Positions 18,417 through 26,145 of a stretch of 64,000 nucleotides of DNA are shown here, piece after piece. This stretch comes from Plantactinospora endophytica (GTDB lineage: Bacteria > Actinomycetota > Actinomycetes > Mycobacteriales > Micromonosporaceae). The stretch covers positions 124,001 to 188,000 of the forward strand of contig NZ_BONW01000039.1 in NCBI RefSeq assembly GCF_016862915.1, written 5' to 3'. The notes beneath the pieces were generated by a model that had not been told where the DNA came from, ran no database searches, and worked only from the letters and a program-made list of their open reading frames with translations. Positions within the stretch are counted from its first letter, which is position 1. Every line of letters begins with the position of its first letter. Made by a program: the position numbers and the translations under genes.

Positions 18417-18509
18417 CCGGCAGGTGCTCCCGACCTACCGGTGTTTCTACCTACCGGTCTTTTCTGACCTGCCGTTTCGTCGGTCGTCCCGCGCGGTTAC
18501 GGCGTCGAT

Positions 18510-18944
18510 TCAGTCGAGGCAGAACTCGTTGCCCTCGACGTCCTGCATCGTCAGGCACGACTCGTTGTAGCCATCGGCGCGCAGTAGTTGCACCCGTGTC
18601 GCGCCGAGCGCGACGAGTCGGGCGCACTCGGCCTCGAGTACGGCCACGCGCTCTTCGCCGACGAGCCCGGCGCCGACCCGTACGTCGAGATGCACCCGGT
18701 TCTTGACGACCTTGCCTTCGGGAACGCGCTGGAAGAACAGTCGCGGGCCAACGCCTGAGGGGTCGGTGCAGGCGAACGCCGCCCCCTGGCGCTCGGGCGG
18801 CAGCGAGTGGTCGAAGTCCTCCCAGGTGGCGAACCCCTCCGGTGGCGGCGGCACCACGTATCCCAACACCTCGCACCAGAACCGGGCGACGCGCTCGGGT
18901 TCCGCGCAGTCGAAGGTGACCTGGAACTGCTTGACCGATGTCAT
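18510..18944 (-). CDS. VOC family protein (glyoxalase-like)
   Basis: 144 residues from the ATG at 18944. MTSVKQFQVTFDCAEPERVARFWCEVLGY opens the glyoxalase-like fold common in actinomycetes; NRVHLDVRVG and MQDVEGNEFCLD provide the second half, with His and Glu positions that bind metal in true VOC enzymes. Activity unknown. An upstream in-frame extension to 19016 lacks a ribosome site and overlaps the divergent promoter region. Confidence 0.85.
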   Translation of the reverse strand: MTSVKQFQVTFDCAEPERVARFWCEVLGYVVPPPPEGFATWEDFDHSLPPERQGAAFACTDPSGVGPRLFFQRVPEGKVVKNRVHLDVRVGAGLVGEERVAVLEAECARLVALGATRVQLLRADGYNESCLTMQDVEGNEFCLD

Positions 18945-19010
18945 CGGCCCACCATAGAGGCGGGTCTTCCGTCGTCTCGACGGGGTGGGGCGGGGCTCGC
19001 ACGCCGTGCC

Positions 19011-19056
19011 TGTCAACTGGGGTTGACAACGGAGGCACTGTCAACCTAAGTTGACA
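19011..19056 (+). promoter_or_regulatory. Promoter with twin perfect palindromic operators TGTCAAC-N4-GTTGACA
   Basis: Two 18-bp perfect palindromes, 19011-19028 (spacer TGGG) and 19039-19056 (spacer CTAA), start 28 bp apart. TTGACA at 19023-19028 is a consensus -35 and TAAGTT at 19047-19052 a fair -10, spaced 18. One palindrome covers the -35 and the other the -10, so binding would block polymerase. The ATG at 19060 is 8 bases past the -10 with no ribosome site, so the transcript is probably leaderless. Confidence 0.8.
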
Positions 19057-19059
19057 CCC

Positions 19060-19296
19060 ATGAGTCAGGCAACGGATCTGGCGGCGGCGGCCGGCAGCAC
19101 CGACCCCCGGGTCGGGCTGCGCGCGGTGCTGGCCCTGCGCCGGCTGTTGGAACGCCTGGAGGTCGTCCAGGTCGACAACGCCCGGCGTCAGGGCTGGTCC
19201 TGGCAGGAGATCGCCGACGCACTCGAGGTCAGCAGGCAGGGAGTTCACAAGAAGCACGCCGGCCGGGCGTCGGCGCGTACCCAGGGAGGGGCATGA
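19060..19296 (+). CDS. Small helix-turn-helix protein
   Basis: 78 residues. An N-terminal helix (LRAVLALRRLLERLEVVQVDNARRQG) leads into WSWQEIADALEVSRQGVHKKHA, a clear HTH of the kind found in sigma-like or ParB-type small regulators. It overlaps the next gene by 4 bases (ATGA). This pairing of an approximately 80-residue HTH protein with a ClpN-domain protein recurs in actinomycetes. The twin palindromes over its own promoter suggest autorepression; the inducing signal is unknown. Protein-quality stress is a guess from the partner. Confidence 0.85.
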   Translation: MSQATDLAAAAGSTDPRVGLRAVLALRRLLERLEVVQVDNARRQGWSWQEIADALEVSRQGVHKKHAGRASARTQGGA

Positions 19297-19880
19297 TGTT
19301 CGAGCGGTTCACGGTGCAGGCCCGGGAGGTGGTCCGGGGGGCCGTGGCGGCGCGCGAGCGGCTGGGGCACCGCAACGTCGGCACCGAGCACCTGCTGCTC
19401 GCCCTGCTGGACGAGGAGCGGAGTTCCGTCGCCGGGCTGCTGCACGAGGCCGGCGTGGACGCCGCGCGGGTGACCGAGGCGATCGACCGGAAGGTCGGCC
19501 GCGACACCGAGGAGTTCGGCGACCGGGACGCGGAGGCGCTCCGGTCGATCGGCATCGACCTGGCGGCGGTGCGCTCCAAGCTGGAGGAGTCGTTCGGCGA
19601 GGGTGCCCTGGAGTCGCCGCCCTCTCAGCCCTCCCGCCGGGGGTTCTTCGGCGGCTGGGACTTCTCCGGCGGGCGGTTCTCGCCGAGGGCCAGGAAGGTG
19701 CTGGAACTGGCCCTGCGCGAGGCGGTCCAGCTCCGGCATCGGGAGATCGGCGCCGAACACATCCTGCTCGGACTGCTCCGCGAGGGCAACGGGCTGGCCG
19801 CCCTGGTGCTGACCGAGGCGGGACTGGACCTCGCCGAGCTGCGCCGCCGGACCCTGCGCGCCTTCGACCAGGCCGCCTGA
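19293..19880 (+). CDS. Clp N-domain protein without AAA+ module
   Basis: 195 residues with two Clp_N repeats: FTVQAREVVRGAVAARERLGHRNVGTEHLLLALL (about 5-80) and FSPRARKVLELALREAVQLRHREIGAEHILLGLL (about 125-190), separated by a Gly/Phe/Arg linker. ClpC uses this domain to bind adaptors and substrates; here no ATPase follows. Such stand-alone proteins may act as adaptors or decoys for ClpC. Start ATG 19293 overlaps the HTH stop. The last codons lie inside an 18-bp tandem repeat. Confidence 0.9.
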   Translation: MMFERFTVQAREVVRGAVAARERLGHRNVGTEHLLLALLDEERSSVAGLLHEAGVDAARVTEAIDRKVGRDTEEFGDRDAEALRSIGIDLAAVRSKLEESFGEGALESPPSQPSRRGFFGGWDFSGGRFSPRARKVLELALREAVQLRHREIGAEHILLGLLREGNGLAALVLTEAGLDLAELRRRTLRAFDQAA

Positions 19881-19939
19881 GTGGTCAAGGCCGCATGAGT
19901 GGTCAAGGCCGCCTGAGTGGTTAAGGCCGCCTGAGTGGC
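19868..19939 (+). repeat. 18-bp tandem repeat, four copies, spanning the ClpN stop codon
   Basis: Copies at 19868-19885, 19886-19903, 19904-19921 and 19922-19939 of a unit close to CAAGGCCGCCTGAGTGGT. The stop codon of the ClpN gene is the TGA inside copy 1. Each further copy repeats the same in-frame TGA, so the array multiplies the stop. Confidence 0.9.
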
Positions 19940-19946
19940 GGAGGGG

Positions 19947-20459
19947 TCAGGCCGTCGGACGGGTGTCGTCGAGCTGTTCGCGGAGGATGTCGGCGTGCCC
20001 GGCGTGCCGGGCGGTCTCCTCGATCATGTGGGCGTAGATCCAGCGCAGCGAGACCTGGCCCAGCCGGGGGTGCGGCACGGAATAGTCCAGCGCCAGCTCG
20101 GCGGCGACCCGGCGGGACTCCGCGCACGCCTCGGAGTATTCGGCGAGCAGGCTCTCGACGGTGTCGTCCGGGCCGAGCGTCCAACTCGGGTCGCCGCCGT
20201 CCACCCAACCGGCGATCTCGGCCGGCTCCCGCTGGGCCAGCCGACGCTGGAACCAGCTCCGCTCGACCACCGACAGGTGCTTGAGCAGCCCGCCGAGCGT
20301 GGTCAGCGAGGGTACGAGGCGACGCCGGGCATCCTCGTCCGACACCCCGGCGATCTTCTCGGTGAGTTCCCGCCGCTGGCAGTCGAGGAACGCCTCCCAG
20401 ACCGCCCGTTCACCGGCGGTGGCCACCTTTTCCTCGAACGCGAGCGGTGGATCGACCAT
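19947..20459 (-). CDS. DinB/DUF664 family protein
   Basis: 170 residues from the ATG at 20459. LGGLLKHLSVVERSWFQRRL, LRWIYAHMIEETARHAGHADILREQLDD is the DUF664 version of the DinB four-helix bundle, with three His residues (HL, H of IYAHM, RHAGH) in metal-ligand positions. Members include mycothiol-dependent transferases and many uncharacterised proteins. Convergent with the ClpN gene; divergent from the kinase at 20645. Confidence 0.88.
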   Translation of the reverse strand: MVDPPLAFEEKVATAGERAVWEAFLDCQRRELTEKIAGVSDEDARRRLVPSLTTLGGLLKHLSVVERSWFQRRLAQREPAEIAGWVDGGDPSWTLGPDDTVESLLAEYSEACAESRRVAAELALDYSVPHPRLGQVSLRWIYAHMIEETARHAGHADILREQLDDTRPTA

Positions 20460-20644
20460 GTCGATCACTCTAGCGGCCGGCCGTCGATGTCCCACGGTCG
20501 GCGGGTGCGGGTGCGCCCTTCCAGGTGGTCGCCCGGCCAAACTTCTCCGGCATGCGCGATAGGTCACGCCCGCCCGGCTCGCTGTCGGCGGCAAGCTGCT
20601 GCACACTGGCGGCCGTGAACGGGCGACGGGAGAGTGCGGACGGT

Positions 20645-21634
20645 GTGACGACGGGACACCGGACGGCCGGTGACGGCGGTCCCCGCTCGGCGGTGGTGGT
20701 GAACCCGGCGAAACAGGACGACCTCGACGGGCTGCGCCGTACCGTCACCGAGACGCTGACCGCCGCCGGCTGGCCGGAACCCGCCTGGTACACCACCAGC
20801 GTCGACGATCCGGGTCAGGGCCAGGCACGGCGGGCCATCGAGGCCGGCGCCGAGGTGGTCTTCGTCTGCGGCGGCGACGGCACGGTGATGTCCTGTGTCG
20901 GCGCACTGGTCGGCACCGACGTGGCGATGGCGATCCTGCCGGCCGGCACCGGCAACCTGCTCGCCGCCAACCTGGGACTCTCCACCGACCTGGCCGCCGG
21001 CCTGGAGGTGGCGCTCGAACGGGGACGGCGGCGCATCGACGTCGGCACCTGCGGCGACCAGTACTTCACCGTGATGGCCGGGATGGGTTTCGACGCACAG
21101 ATGCTCGAAGCCACCTCGGAGACCACCAAGGCGAAGGTCGGCTGGCCGGCGTACGTGATGGGTGCGGCGCGGCACCTGCGGGACCGGCCGATGCGGGTGT
21201 CGATCCGGATCGACGACGAACCGCCCCGGCGCCGCCGGGCCCGGACGGTACTGGTGGCCAACGTCGGGCGGTTGCAGGGCGGGGTACGGCTGCTCGCCGA
21301 CGCCGAGCCCGACGACGGCTACCTGGACGTCGCCGTGCTCACGCCCCGGACCCTCCAACACTGGCTCTCGCTCGGCTGGGCGGTGCTGCGCCGACGCCGT
21401 CGGGTACCCCGGATGGAGGTGCTGCGTGGCCGGCGGGTGACCATCACCAGCAACCGGGCGCAACCGCGCGAGCTGGACGGCGATGTGATCCCCGCCGGTC
21501 GCTCGTTGAAGGTGTCGGTACGCCCCGACGCGCTCTGGCTGTGCGTACCGCAGCCGGCGGTGGAGCCGGACCTGTCGGTGGACGCCGACGCGGTGGCCGA
21601 GCGGGGGGAGCGGCGGGTGGAGGAGGCACGGTGA
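20645..21634 (+). CDS. Diacylglycerol kinase family lipid kinase
   Basis: 329 residues from the GTG at 20645 (GGGAGAG upstream); an earlier GTG at 20615 is possible. SAVVVNPAK, VFVCGGDGTVMSCVGALVG (GGDGT nucleotide motif) and ILPAGTGNLLAANLGL are the DAGK catalytic signatures; the C-terminal half has GFDAQMLEAT and ARTVLVANVGRLQGG. It would phosphorylate diacylglycerol or a related lipid using ATP at the inner membrane face. First gene of a likely operon with the YihY, PAP2 and EEP genes; its stop overlaps the next start (GTGA). Confidence 0.9.
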   Translation: MTTGHRTAGDGGPRSAVVVNPAKQDDLDGLRRTVTETLTAAGWPEPAWYTTSVDDPGQGQARRAIEAGAEVVFVCGGDGTVMSCVGALVGTDVAMAILPAGTGNLLAANLGLSTDLAAGLEVALERGRRRIDVGTCGDQYFTVMAGMGFDAQMLEATSETTKAKVGWPAYVMGAARHLRDRPMRVSIRIDDEPPRRRRARTVLVANVGRLQGGVRLLADAEPDDGYLDVAVLTPRTLQHWLSLGWAVLRRRRRVPRMEVLRGRRVTITSNRAQPRELDGDVIPAGRSLKVSVRPDALWLCVPQPAVEPDLSVDADAVAERGERRVEEAR

Positions 21635-22779
21635 GCAGCACCCGGTTGGTTCCCGAGACCCGGTGCATGGCGGACGACGAACTCTCCGCCGACGACGCGT
21701 GGCACACGCTGCGTCGACACGGTGGCTGGCACCTGCTCCGGGACGCCTTCATCCGGTTCCGGTACGGCGACGCGTTCAGCCACTCCCGGGCCCTCGCCCT
21801 CCAGCTCTGCCTCGCCGTGGTGCCGTTCCTGATCGCGTTGGCCGGTCTGATCAGCGACCTCGGCGCGGACGAGGGCGGCCTGGTCGTCGCGGACACGGTG
21901 ATCGCGCTGACGCCGGGCGCCAGCGACGGAGTGGTCAAGGAGCTGCTCGTCGACTCGGAGCAGACCGAGGAGGCCGGCGAACTGGCCCTGGCGCTCGGCC
22001 TGCTCACCGGCCTGGTCGCGCTGACCACCACGATGGCCCAGGTGGAGCGCGGTGCGAACCGGATCTACGGGGTGGAGCGGGACCGGCCGGCGCTGTGGAA
22101 GTACACCCGTGCCGCCGTACTCGCCCTCACCGCCGGGGCACCGGCGCTGGTCGGATTCTTCATCCTGGTCGGCGGTGGTGAACTGGGGCGCTCGATGGGG
22201 CGGCACTACGACTGGTGGGGACCGTCGGTCGGTCTCGCCTGGGACGTGCTGCGCTGGCCGCTGAGCCTCGGGCTGACCGTCTTCGCCGTCGCGGTGCTGT
22301 TCCGGCACGCGCCGCGCCGCCGGCAGCCGGGACTGTCCTGGCTGCTCTTCGGGGCCGGTTTCAGTACCGCGCTGTGGTGGCTGGCCAGCGTCCTGCTCGC
22401 CGGCTACGTGTCGTACAGCGACGCGTTCGGCGCCACCTACGGCGCGTTGACCGGGATGATGGCGCTGCTGCTCTGGGCCAACCTGACCGGGATCGCGCTC
22501 TTCGGCGGGCTGGCCTTCGCGGCCCAGTTGGAGGCGCTGCGGATCGGCGAGCACGAGCCGGCCGAGCCGGACCGCTGGGACCCCGACCGGGACGCCGACC
22601 CGGAACACGCCGACCCGGCGCATGCCGACGCGCAGACCGACACGAACGCAGCAGCGCGGGCCGGCGGGGTGGACGACGACCGGGCCGGCACTCTCGTCCG
22701 GGGCGTACCCGCGCCTCGCACCCGGGGCAAGCGGCTGACCGACGCCGTCGGCTCCGGCGGGGAGCCGCGCGACGGCTGA
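21631..22779 (+). CDS. YihY/virulence factor BrkB family membrane protein
   Basis: 382 residues from a GTG at 21631 overlapping the kinase stop, with GGAGGAGG upstream. About six membrane segments between residues 55 and 305; FSHSRALALQLCLAVVPFLIALAGL and YGALTGMMALLLWANLTGIALFGGLAFAAQLEA are the conserved ends of the family. A hydrophilic Asp/Ala-rich tail follows (about 310-382). YihY proteins are implicated in envelope lipid handling in other bacteria, but the biochemical role is unsettled. Operon position between lipid-active enzymes supports a membrane-lipid role. Confidence 0.9.
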   Translation: MSSTRLVPETRCMADDELSADDAWHTLRRHGGWHLLRDAFIRFRYGDAFSHSRALALQLCLAVVPFLIALAGLISDLGADEGGLVVADTVIALTPGASDGVVKELLVDSEQTEEAGELALALGLLTGLVALTTTMAQVERGANRIYGVERDRPALWKYTRAAVLALTAGAPALVGFFILVGGGELGRSMGRHYDWWGPSVGLAWDVLRWPLSLGLTVFAVAVLFRHAPRRRQPGLSWLLFGAGFSTALWWLASVLLAGYVSYSDAFGATYGALTGMMALLLWANLTGIALFGGLAFAAQLEALRIGEHEPAEPDRWDPDRDADPEHADPAHADAQTDTNAAARAGGVDDDRAGTLVRGVPAPRTRGKRLTDAVGSGGEPRDG

Positions 22780-22840
22780 CGGGTGTACGCCCTCCGCAGC
22801 GCGGGTACCGGGCAGGCCAGGAACGAGAAGGGAGCCTGGC

Positions 22841-24454
22841 GTGTCCACGGTCAGCGATGTGTTGCGGCGCCCACTCGGGCACTTCGCCGAGCGGAGCCTT
22901 GCCGGATGGGCCCTGGTCGCCGCCAGCGGCGTCGGGTTCGGGGTGCTGTTGCTGCTGGTACGACTGCACTGGGAGCCGCTGCACGCCGCCGACCACGAGA
23001 GCGCGGCCTGGTTCAACCGGGTGGTCTCGGGCAACGACGGTCTGGTCACCGTGCTCCGGGCGATCACCTCGCTGGGCGGCCGGCCGATCATGATCTGGCT
23101 GGTCACCATCGCGGTGGTGGGCCTGCTGATCCGCCGGCAGGGCCGGCTCGCGGTCTACCTCATCGTGACCGGCCTCGGCGCCCTGCTGCTGGACCCCTCG
23201 CTCAAGGAACTGGTGGGCCGGCTCCGCCCGGTGGTCGACATCCCGGTCGCCTCGGCACCGGGCAACAGCTTCCCCAGCGGGCACGCGCTCGGGTCGATCG
23301 TCGCGTACGGCGCACTGCTGCTGGTCTTCCTGCCCGCCATGCGCCGAGGCTGGCGACGGGTGGCCACCGCCGTGGTGATCGCGGTGGTGGTGGCGGTCGG
23401 ACTGACCCGGATCGCGCTCGGCGTGCACTACGTCTCGGACGTACTCGCCGGCTGGCTGCTCGGCCTGGCCTGGCTGGGCGTCACCGCGTACGCCTTCCGG
23501 CTGTGGCGCCGTGAGCGGGGCCGCCCGGTCCGGCCGCTGGCCGACGGGCTGGAGCCGGAGGCGGGCCGGGACATCACGCCGGCACCGGCCGAGGACCACC
23601 TGCTGCCGCACCCCCGGGCGGCCGTCGCCGAACTCCTCACCGGCTGGGTACTCGTCTTCGGCCTGCTGTACGCCTTCGGCATGCTGGTCAGCTACTACGT
23701 CGAGGACACCTTCGTCGACACGCTCGACCGGGTGGTGCCGGAGTGGTTCGCCGCGCACCGGACCGAGCAGCTCAACGACCTCAGCTATCTCGCCAGCAAG
23801 GCCGGCGACACCCACGCCATCCTGCTCGTCTCGCTGGTCTTCTGTCCGCTGGCGCTGGCCTTCTGGCGGCGCTGGCGGCCGGTGCTGTTCCTCGCGCTGA
23901 CCATGTTCGGCGAACTGAGCCTCTTCCTCGCCTCGGCCCGCGCGGTGAACCGGCCCCGCCCCGAGGTCGAACACCTGGACGGCCAGTTGCCGACCGCGTC
24001 GTTCCCGTCCGGGCACATCGCCGCGACGATGTGCCTCTGGGTGGCGATCGCGCTGCTGGTGATGCCGCGTACCGACAGGTGGTGGCGCTGGCTGACCGTG
24101 GTGGCCGCGGTCGTGATGCCGCTCGGGGTGGCCGCGTCCCGGATGTACCGGGGGATGCACCATCCGAGCGACTTCGCCGGGGCGATGCTGCTCACCGCCC
24201 TCTGGATCGGCCTACTCTGGCTGGTGGTACGCCCGAACGAGGAACTGACCCGGGGTGGCCGGCAGGACACGGGCGACGGCCGGCGTGACGGCGATGGCGA
24301 CGGCGACGCGGATGCGGGGCGGGGCGGGAGTGGCGCCGGGGCGGAGTCGCCGGAGTCGACGCGGCCGAGGGAGACCGCCCGGACAGCCCGGTCCGGCCCG
24401 GCCGAGTTGTCGGATCTCGACGACGAACTGGCCCGGGCGGCCCGGTCCGACTGA
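22841..24454 (+). CDS. Double PAP2-domain membrane phosphatase
   Basis: 537 residues; GTG at 22841 with AAGGGAG upstream. Two complete PAP2 units in one chain. Unit 1: KELVGRLRP, SFPSGHALGS, TRIALGVHYVSD. Unit 2: ARAVNRPRP, ASFPSGHIAAT, SRMYRGMHHPSD. Unit 1 has the Lys of the KX6RP motif; unit 2 lacks it. Each is embedded in five or six membrane helices; a soluble charged linker (about 225-260) and a Gly/Arg-rich tail complete it. PAP2 enzymes dephosphorylate phosphatidate, PGP or undecaprenyl diphosphate at the membrane. Here it may oppose the upstream diacylglycerol kinase. Confidence 0.9.
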   Translation: MSTVSDVLRRPLGHFAERSLAGWALVAASGVGFGVLLLLVRLHWEPLHAADHESAAWFNRVVSGNDGLVTVLRAITSLGGRPIMIWLVTIAVVGLLIRRQGRLAVYLIVTGLGALLLDPSLKELVGRLRPVVDIPVASAPGNSFPSGHALGSIVAYGALLLVFLPAMRRGWRRVATAVVIAVVVAVGLTRIALGVHYVSDVLAGWLLGLAWLGVTAYAFRLWRRERGRPVRPLADGLEPEAGRDITPAPAEDHLLPHPRAAVAELLTGWVLVFGLLYAFGMLVSYYVEDTFVDTLDRVVPEWFAAHRTEQLNDLSYLASKAGDTHAILLVSLVFCPLALAFWRRWRPVLFLALTMFGELSLFLASARAVNRPRPEVEHLDGQLPTASFPSGHIAATMCLWVAIALLVMPRTDRWWRWLTVVAAVVMPLGVAASRMYRGMHHPSDFAGAMLLTALWIGLLWLVVRPNEELTRGGRQDTGDGRRDGDGDGDADAGRGGSGAGAESPESTRPRETARTARSGPAELSDLDDELARAARSD

Positions 24455-24486
24455 GCCGGCTGCCAGGAGCGGAGGGTGGGCGCCGG

Positions 24487-25317
24487 ATGCGGGCGATGAC
24501 GTACAACATCCGCAACGGCGGATGGGACGGCGCCGACCCGGGCCGGCTGGACCTGGTGCTCCAGGTCGTGAACGAGCAGCGCCCGGACGTGCTGGCGGTG
24601 CAGGAACTCCGGGGACTGCGCCGGGACCGCCGCCGGCTCGACATGCTCGCCCGCCGGCTCGGGATGCGGGCGTACCTGGCCGGGGGATGGTTCGGGCAAC
24701 CGGTGGCGGTGCTGGTCCGGGCACCGGCCGAGGCCAGGGTGGTGGCGCCGGTCCGGCGACCGTTGCACCACGGGGCGCAGCGGGTCGTGCTCGACACCGA
24801 CCGGGGGCCGCTGACCGTGCTGAGCACGCACCTGCATCCGTACTCGGGGCGGCGCCGGCTGCGCGAGGCCGGCTGGCTGGTCGGCGCCGCCGGCCGGGGC
24901 GGGCCGGACCGGAGGCCGCTGCCGGATCGGCTGGTACTGCTGATGGGGGACCTGAACTCGCTCGACCCGGAGAGCCGGCACGAGGAGCGGGTCGGCCGGC
25001 TGCCACCGGCGTACCGGGGGCGGCACCTGATGCCGGACGGGGTGACCGTGGACACCCGCACGGTCGCCGCGCTGTACCGGGCGGGCTTCGTGGACCTGTT
25101 CCGCCCGGATCCTTCTGAGCGAGGGGAGCCGCCGAAGACGGTGCCGACCAGCGGCGGCGGTGGGGTGGAGTTCACCGACATGCGGCTCGACTACCTGCTC
25201 GGTACGCCACCGCTGGCCCGGCTGGCCGATCGTCCCCGGGTCGTCACCGGTGGCGTGGCGGAGACCGCCTCGGACCACTACCCGCTGGTCGTCGAATGCG
25301 ACCTCCGGCTGCGCTGA
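24487..25317 (+). CDS. Endonuclease/exonuclease/phosphatase (EEP) family protein
   Basis: 276 residues; no signal peptide. MRAMTYNIRNGG, DVLAVQELRGL (metal-binding Glu), VLSTHLHPYSG, LLMGDLNSLDPES and ASDHYPLVVE (catalytic His) are the five EEP motifs. Relatives include nucleases, inositol phosphatases and sphingomyelinases; the position 33 bp behind the PAP2 gene favours a phosphodiesterase acting on lipid headgroups, but a nuclease cannot be excluded. Confidence 0.88.
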   Translation: MRAMTYNIRNGGWDGADPGRLDLVLQVVNEQRPDVLAVQELRGLRRDRRRLDMLARRLGMRAYLAGGWFGQPVAVLVRAPAEARVVAPVRRPLHHGAQRVVLDTDRGPLTVLSTHLHPYSGRRRLREAGWLVGAAGRGGPDRRPLPDRLVLLMGDLNSLDPESRHEERVGRLPPAYRGRHLMPDGVTVDTRTVAALYRAGFVDLFRPDPSERGEPPKTVPTSGGGGVEFTDMRLDYLLGTPPLARLADRPRVVTGGVAETASDHYPLVVECDLRLR

Positions 25318-25393
25318 CCGCAGCCGCGCGCCGGTACCGGTACCGGTGCTCGTGTGCTGGTGGTGGTGCGGGCGTCGGATCGGCCGCGCGGCG

Positions 25394-26041
25394 TCAGGTG
25401 CCGAGCCCGACGTCGCGGGCGAGCAGCGCCGCCTGTACCCGGTCCGCGACACCGAGCTTCGCGAAGATCGCGGAGAGCTGGTTGCGTACGGTCTTCTCGC
25501 TGAGTCCGAAGTGCCGCGCGATCTTGGCGTTGGTGTCGCCGAAGGCGAGCCGACCGAGGATGTCCCGCTCGCGGGCGGTGAGCTGGTTGAACGGGGCGGG
25601 CAGCTCGACCGGGCCCCGGTTCAGCGCGGTCAGCACCGACGGCCCGATCCCGGGCCCCAGCACCACTCCGCCCTGGGCGACCGTACGCAGCGCGTCGATC
25701 ACGGCGTCCGGGTCGGTGTCCTTCAGCACGTAGCCACGGGCGCCGGCCCGCAGCGCCCGGGCGACGATCTCCTCGTCGTTGGCCATGGTCAGCATCAGCA
25801 CCTTGGTCTCCGGACGGGACTGGATGATCCGCGCGGTGGCGTCGACGCCGTCACCGTCCGGCAGCGTCACGTCCATCGCGATCACCTCGATCCGCTCGCC
25901 GATCGCGGTGCTGATCGCCTCGGCGGTGGTCGCCGCCTCGAACACCTCGCTCACCCACGACTCACCCTCGAGCATGGTGCGCAGCCCTCGGCGCACCACC
26001 GGGTGGTCGTCGACGATGAGGATCCGTCCACCGTGCACCAT
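25394..26041 (-). CDS. LuxR/NarL-family response regulator
   Basis: 215 residues from the ATG at 26041. Receiver: RILIVDDHPVVRRGL, the phospho-accepting Asp in VIAMDVTLPDGDG, Thr in MLTMAND and Lys in GYVLKDTD. C-terminal LuxR HTH: LTARERDILGRLAFGDTNAKIARHFGLSEKTVRNQLSAIFAKLGV. It lies downstream of its probable kinase on the same strand, 104 bp apart. The longer frame to 26125 has no support. Confidence 0.93.
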   Translation of the reverse strand: MVHGGRILIVDDHPVVRRGLRTMLEGESWVSEVFEAATTAEAISTAIGERIEVIAMDVTLPDGDGVDATARIIQSRPETKVLMLTMANDEEIVARALRAGARGYVLKDTDPDAVIDALRTVAQGGVVLGPGIGPSVLTALNRGPVELPAPFNQLTARERDILGRLAFGDTNAKIARHFGLSEKTVRNQLSAIFAKLGVADRVQAALLARDVGLGT

Positions 26042-26145
26042 GCTCGTTGCCGCCTCTGCACGCACGCCGCGTCCGACTCGATGCCAACGGCCGGCAGGGT
26101 CCAACCAGGAGACCGGGCTGCGCATCGCGGAATCAGCGTAGCGGG

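Noticed and set aside
18417-18509. Short ACCTACCGGT repeats after the KDPG aldolase considered as an operator
   Set aside because: Only two close copies, no promoter beside them, and they lie in the 3' gap between convergent genes.
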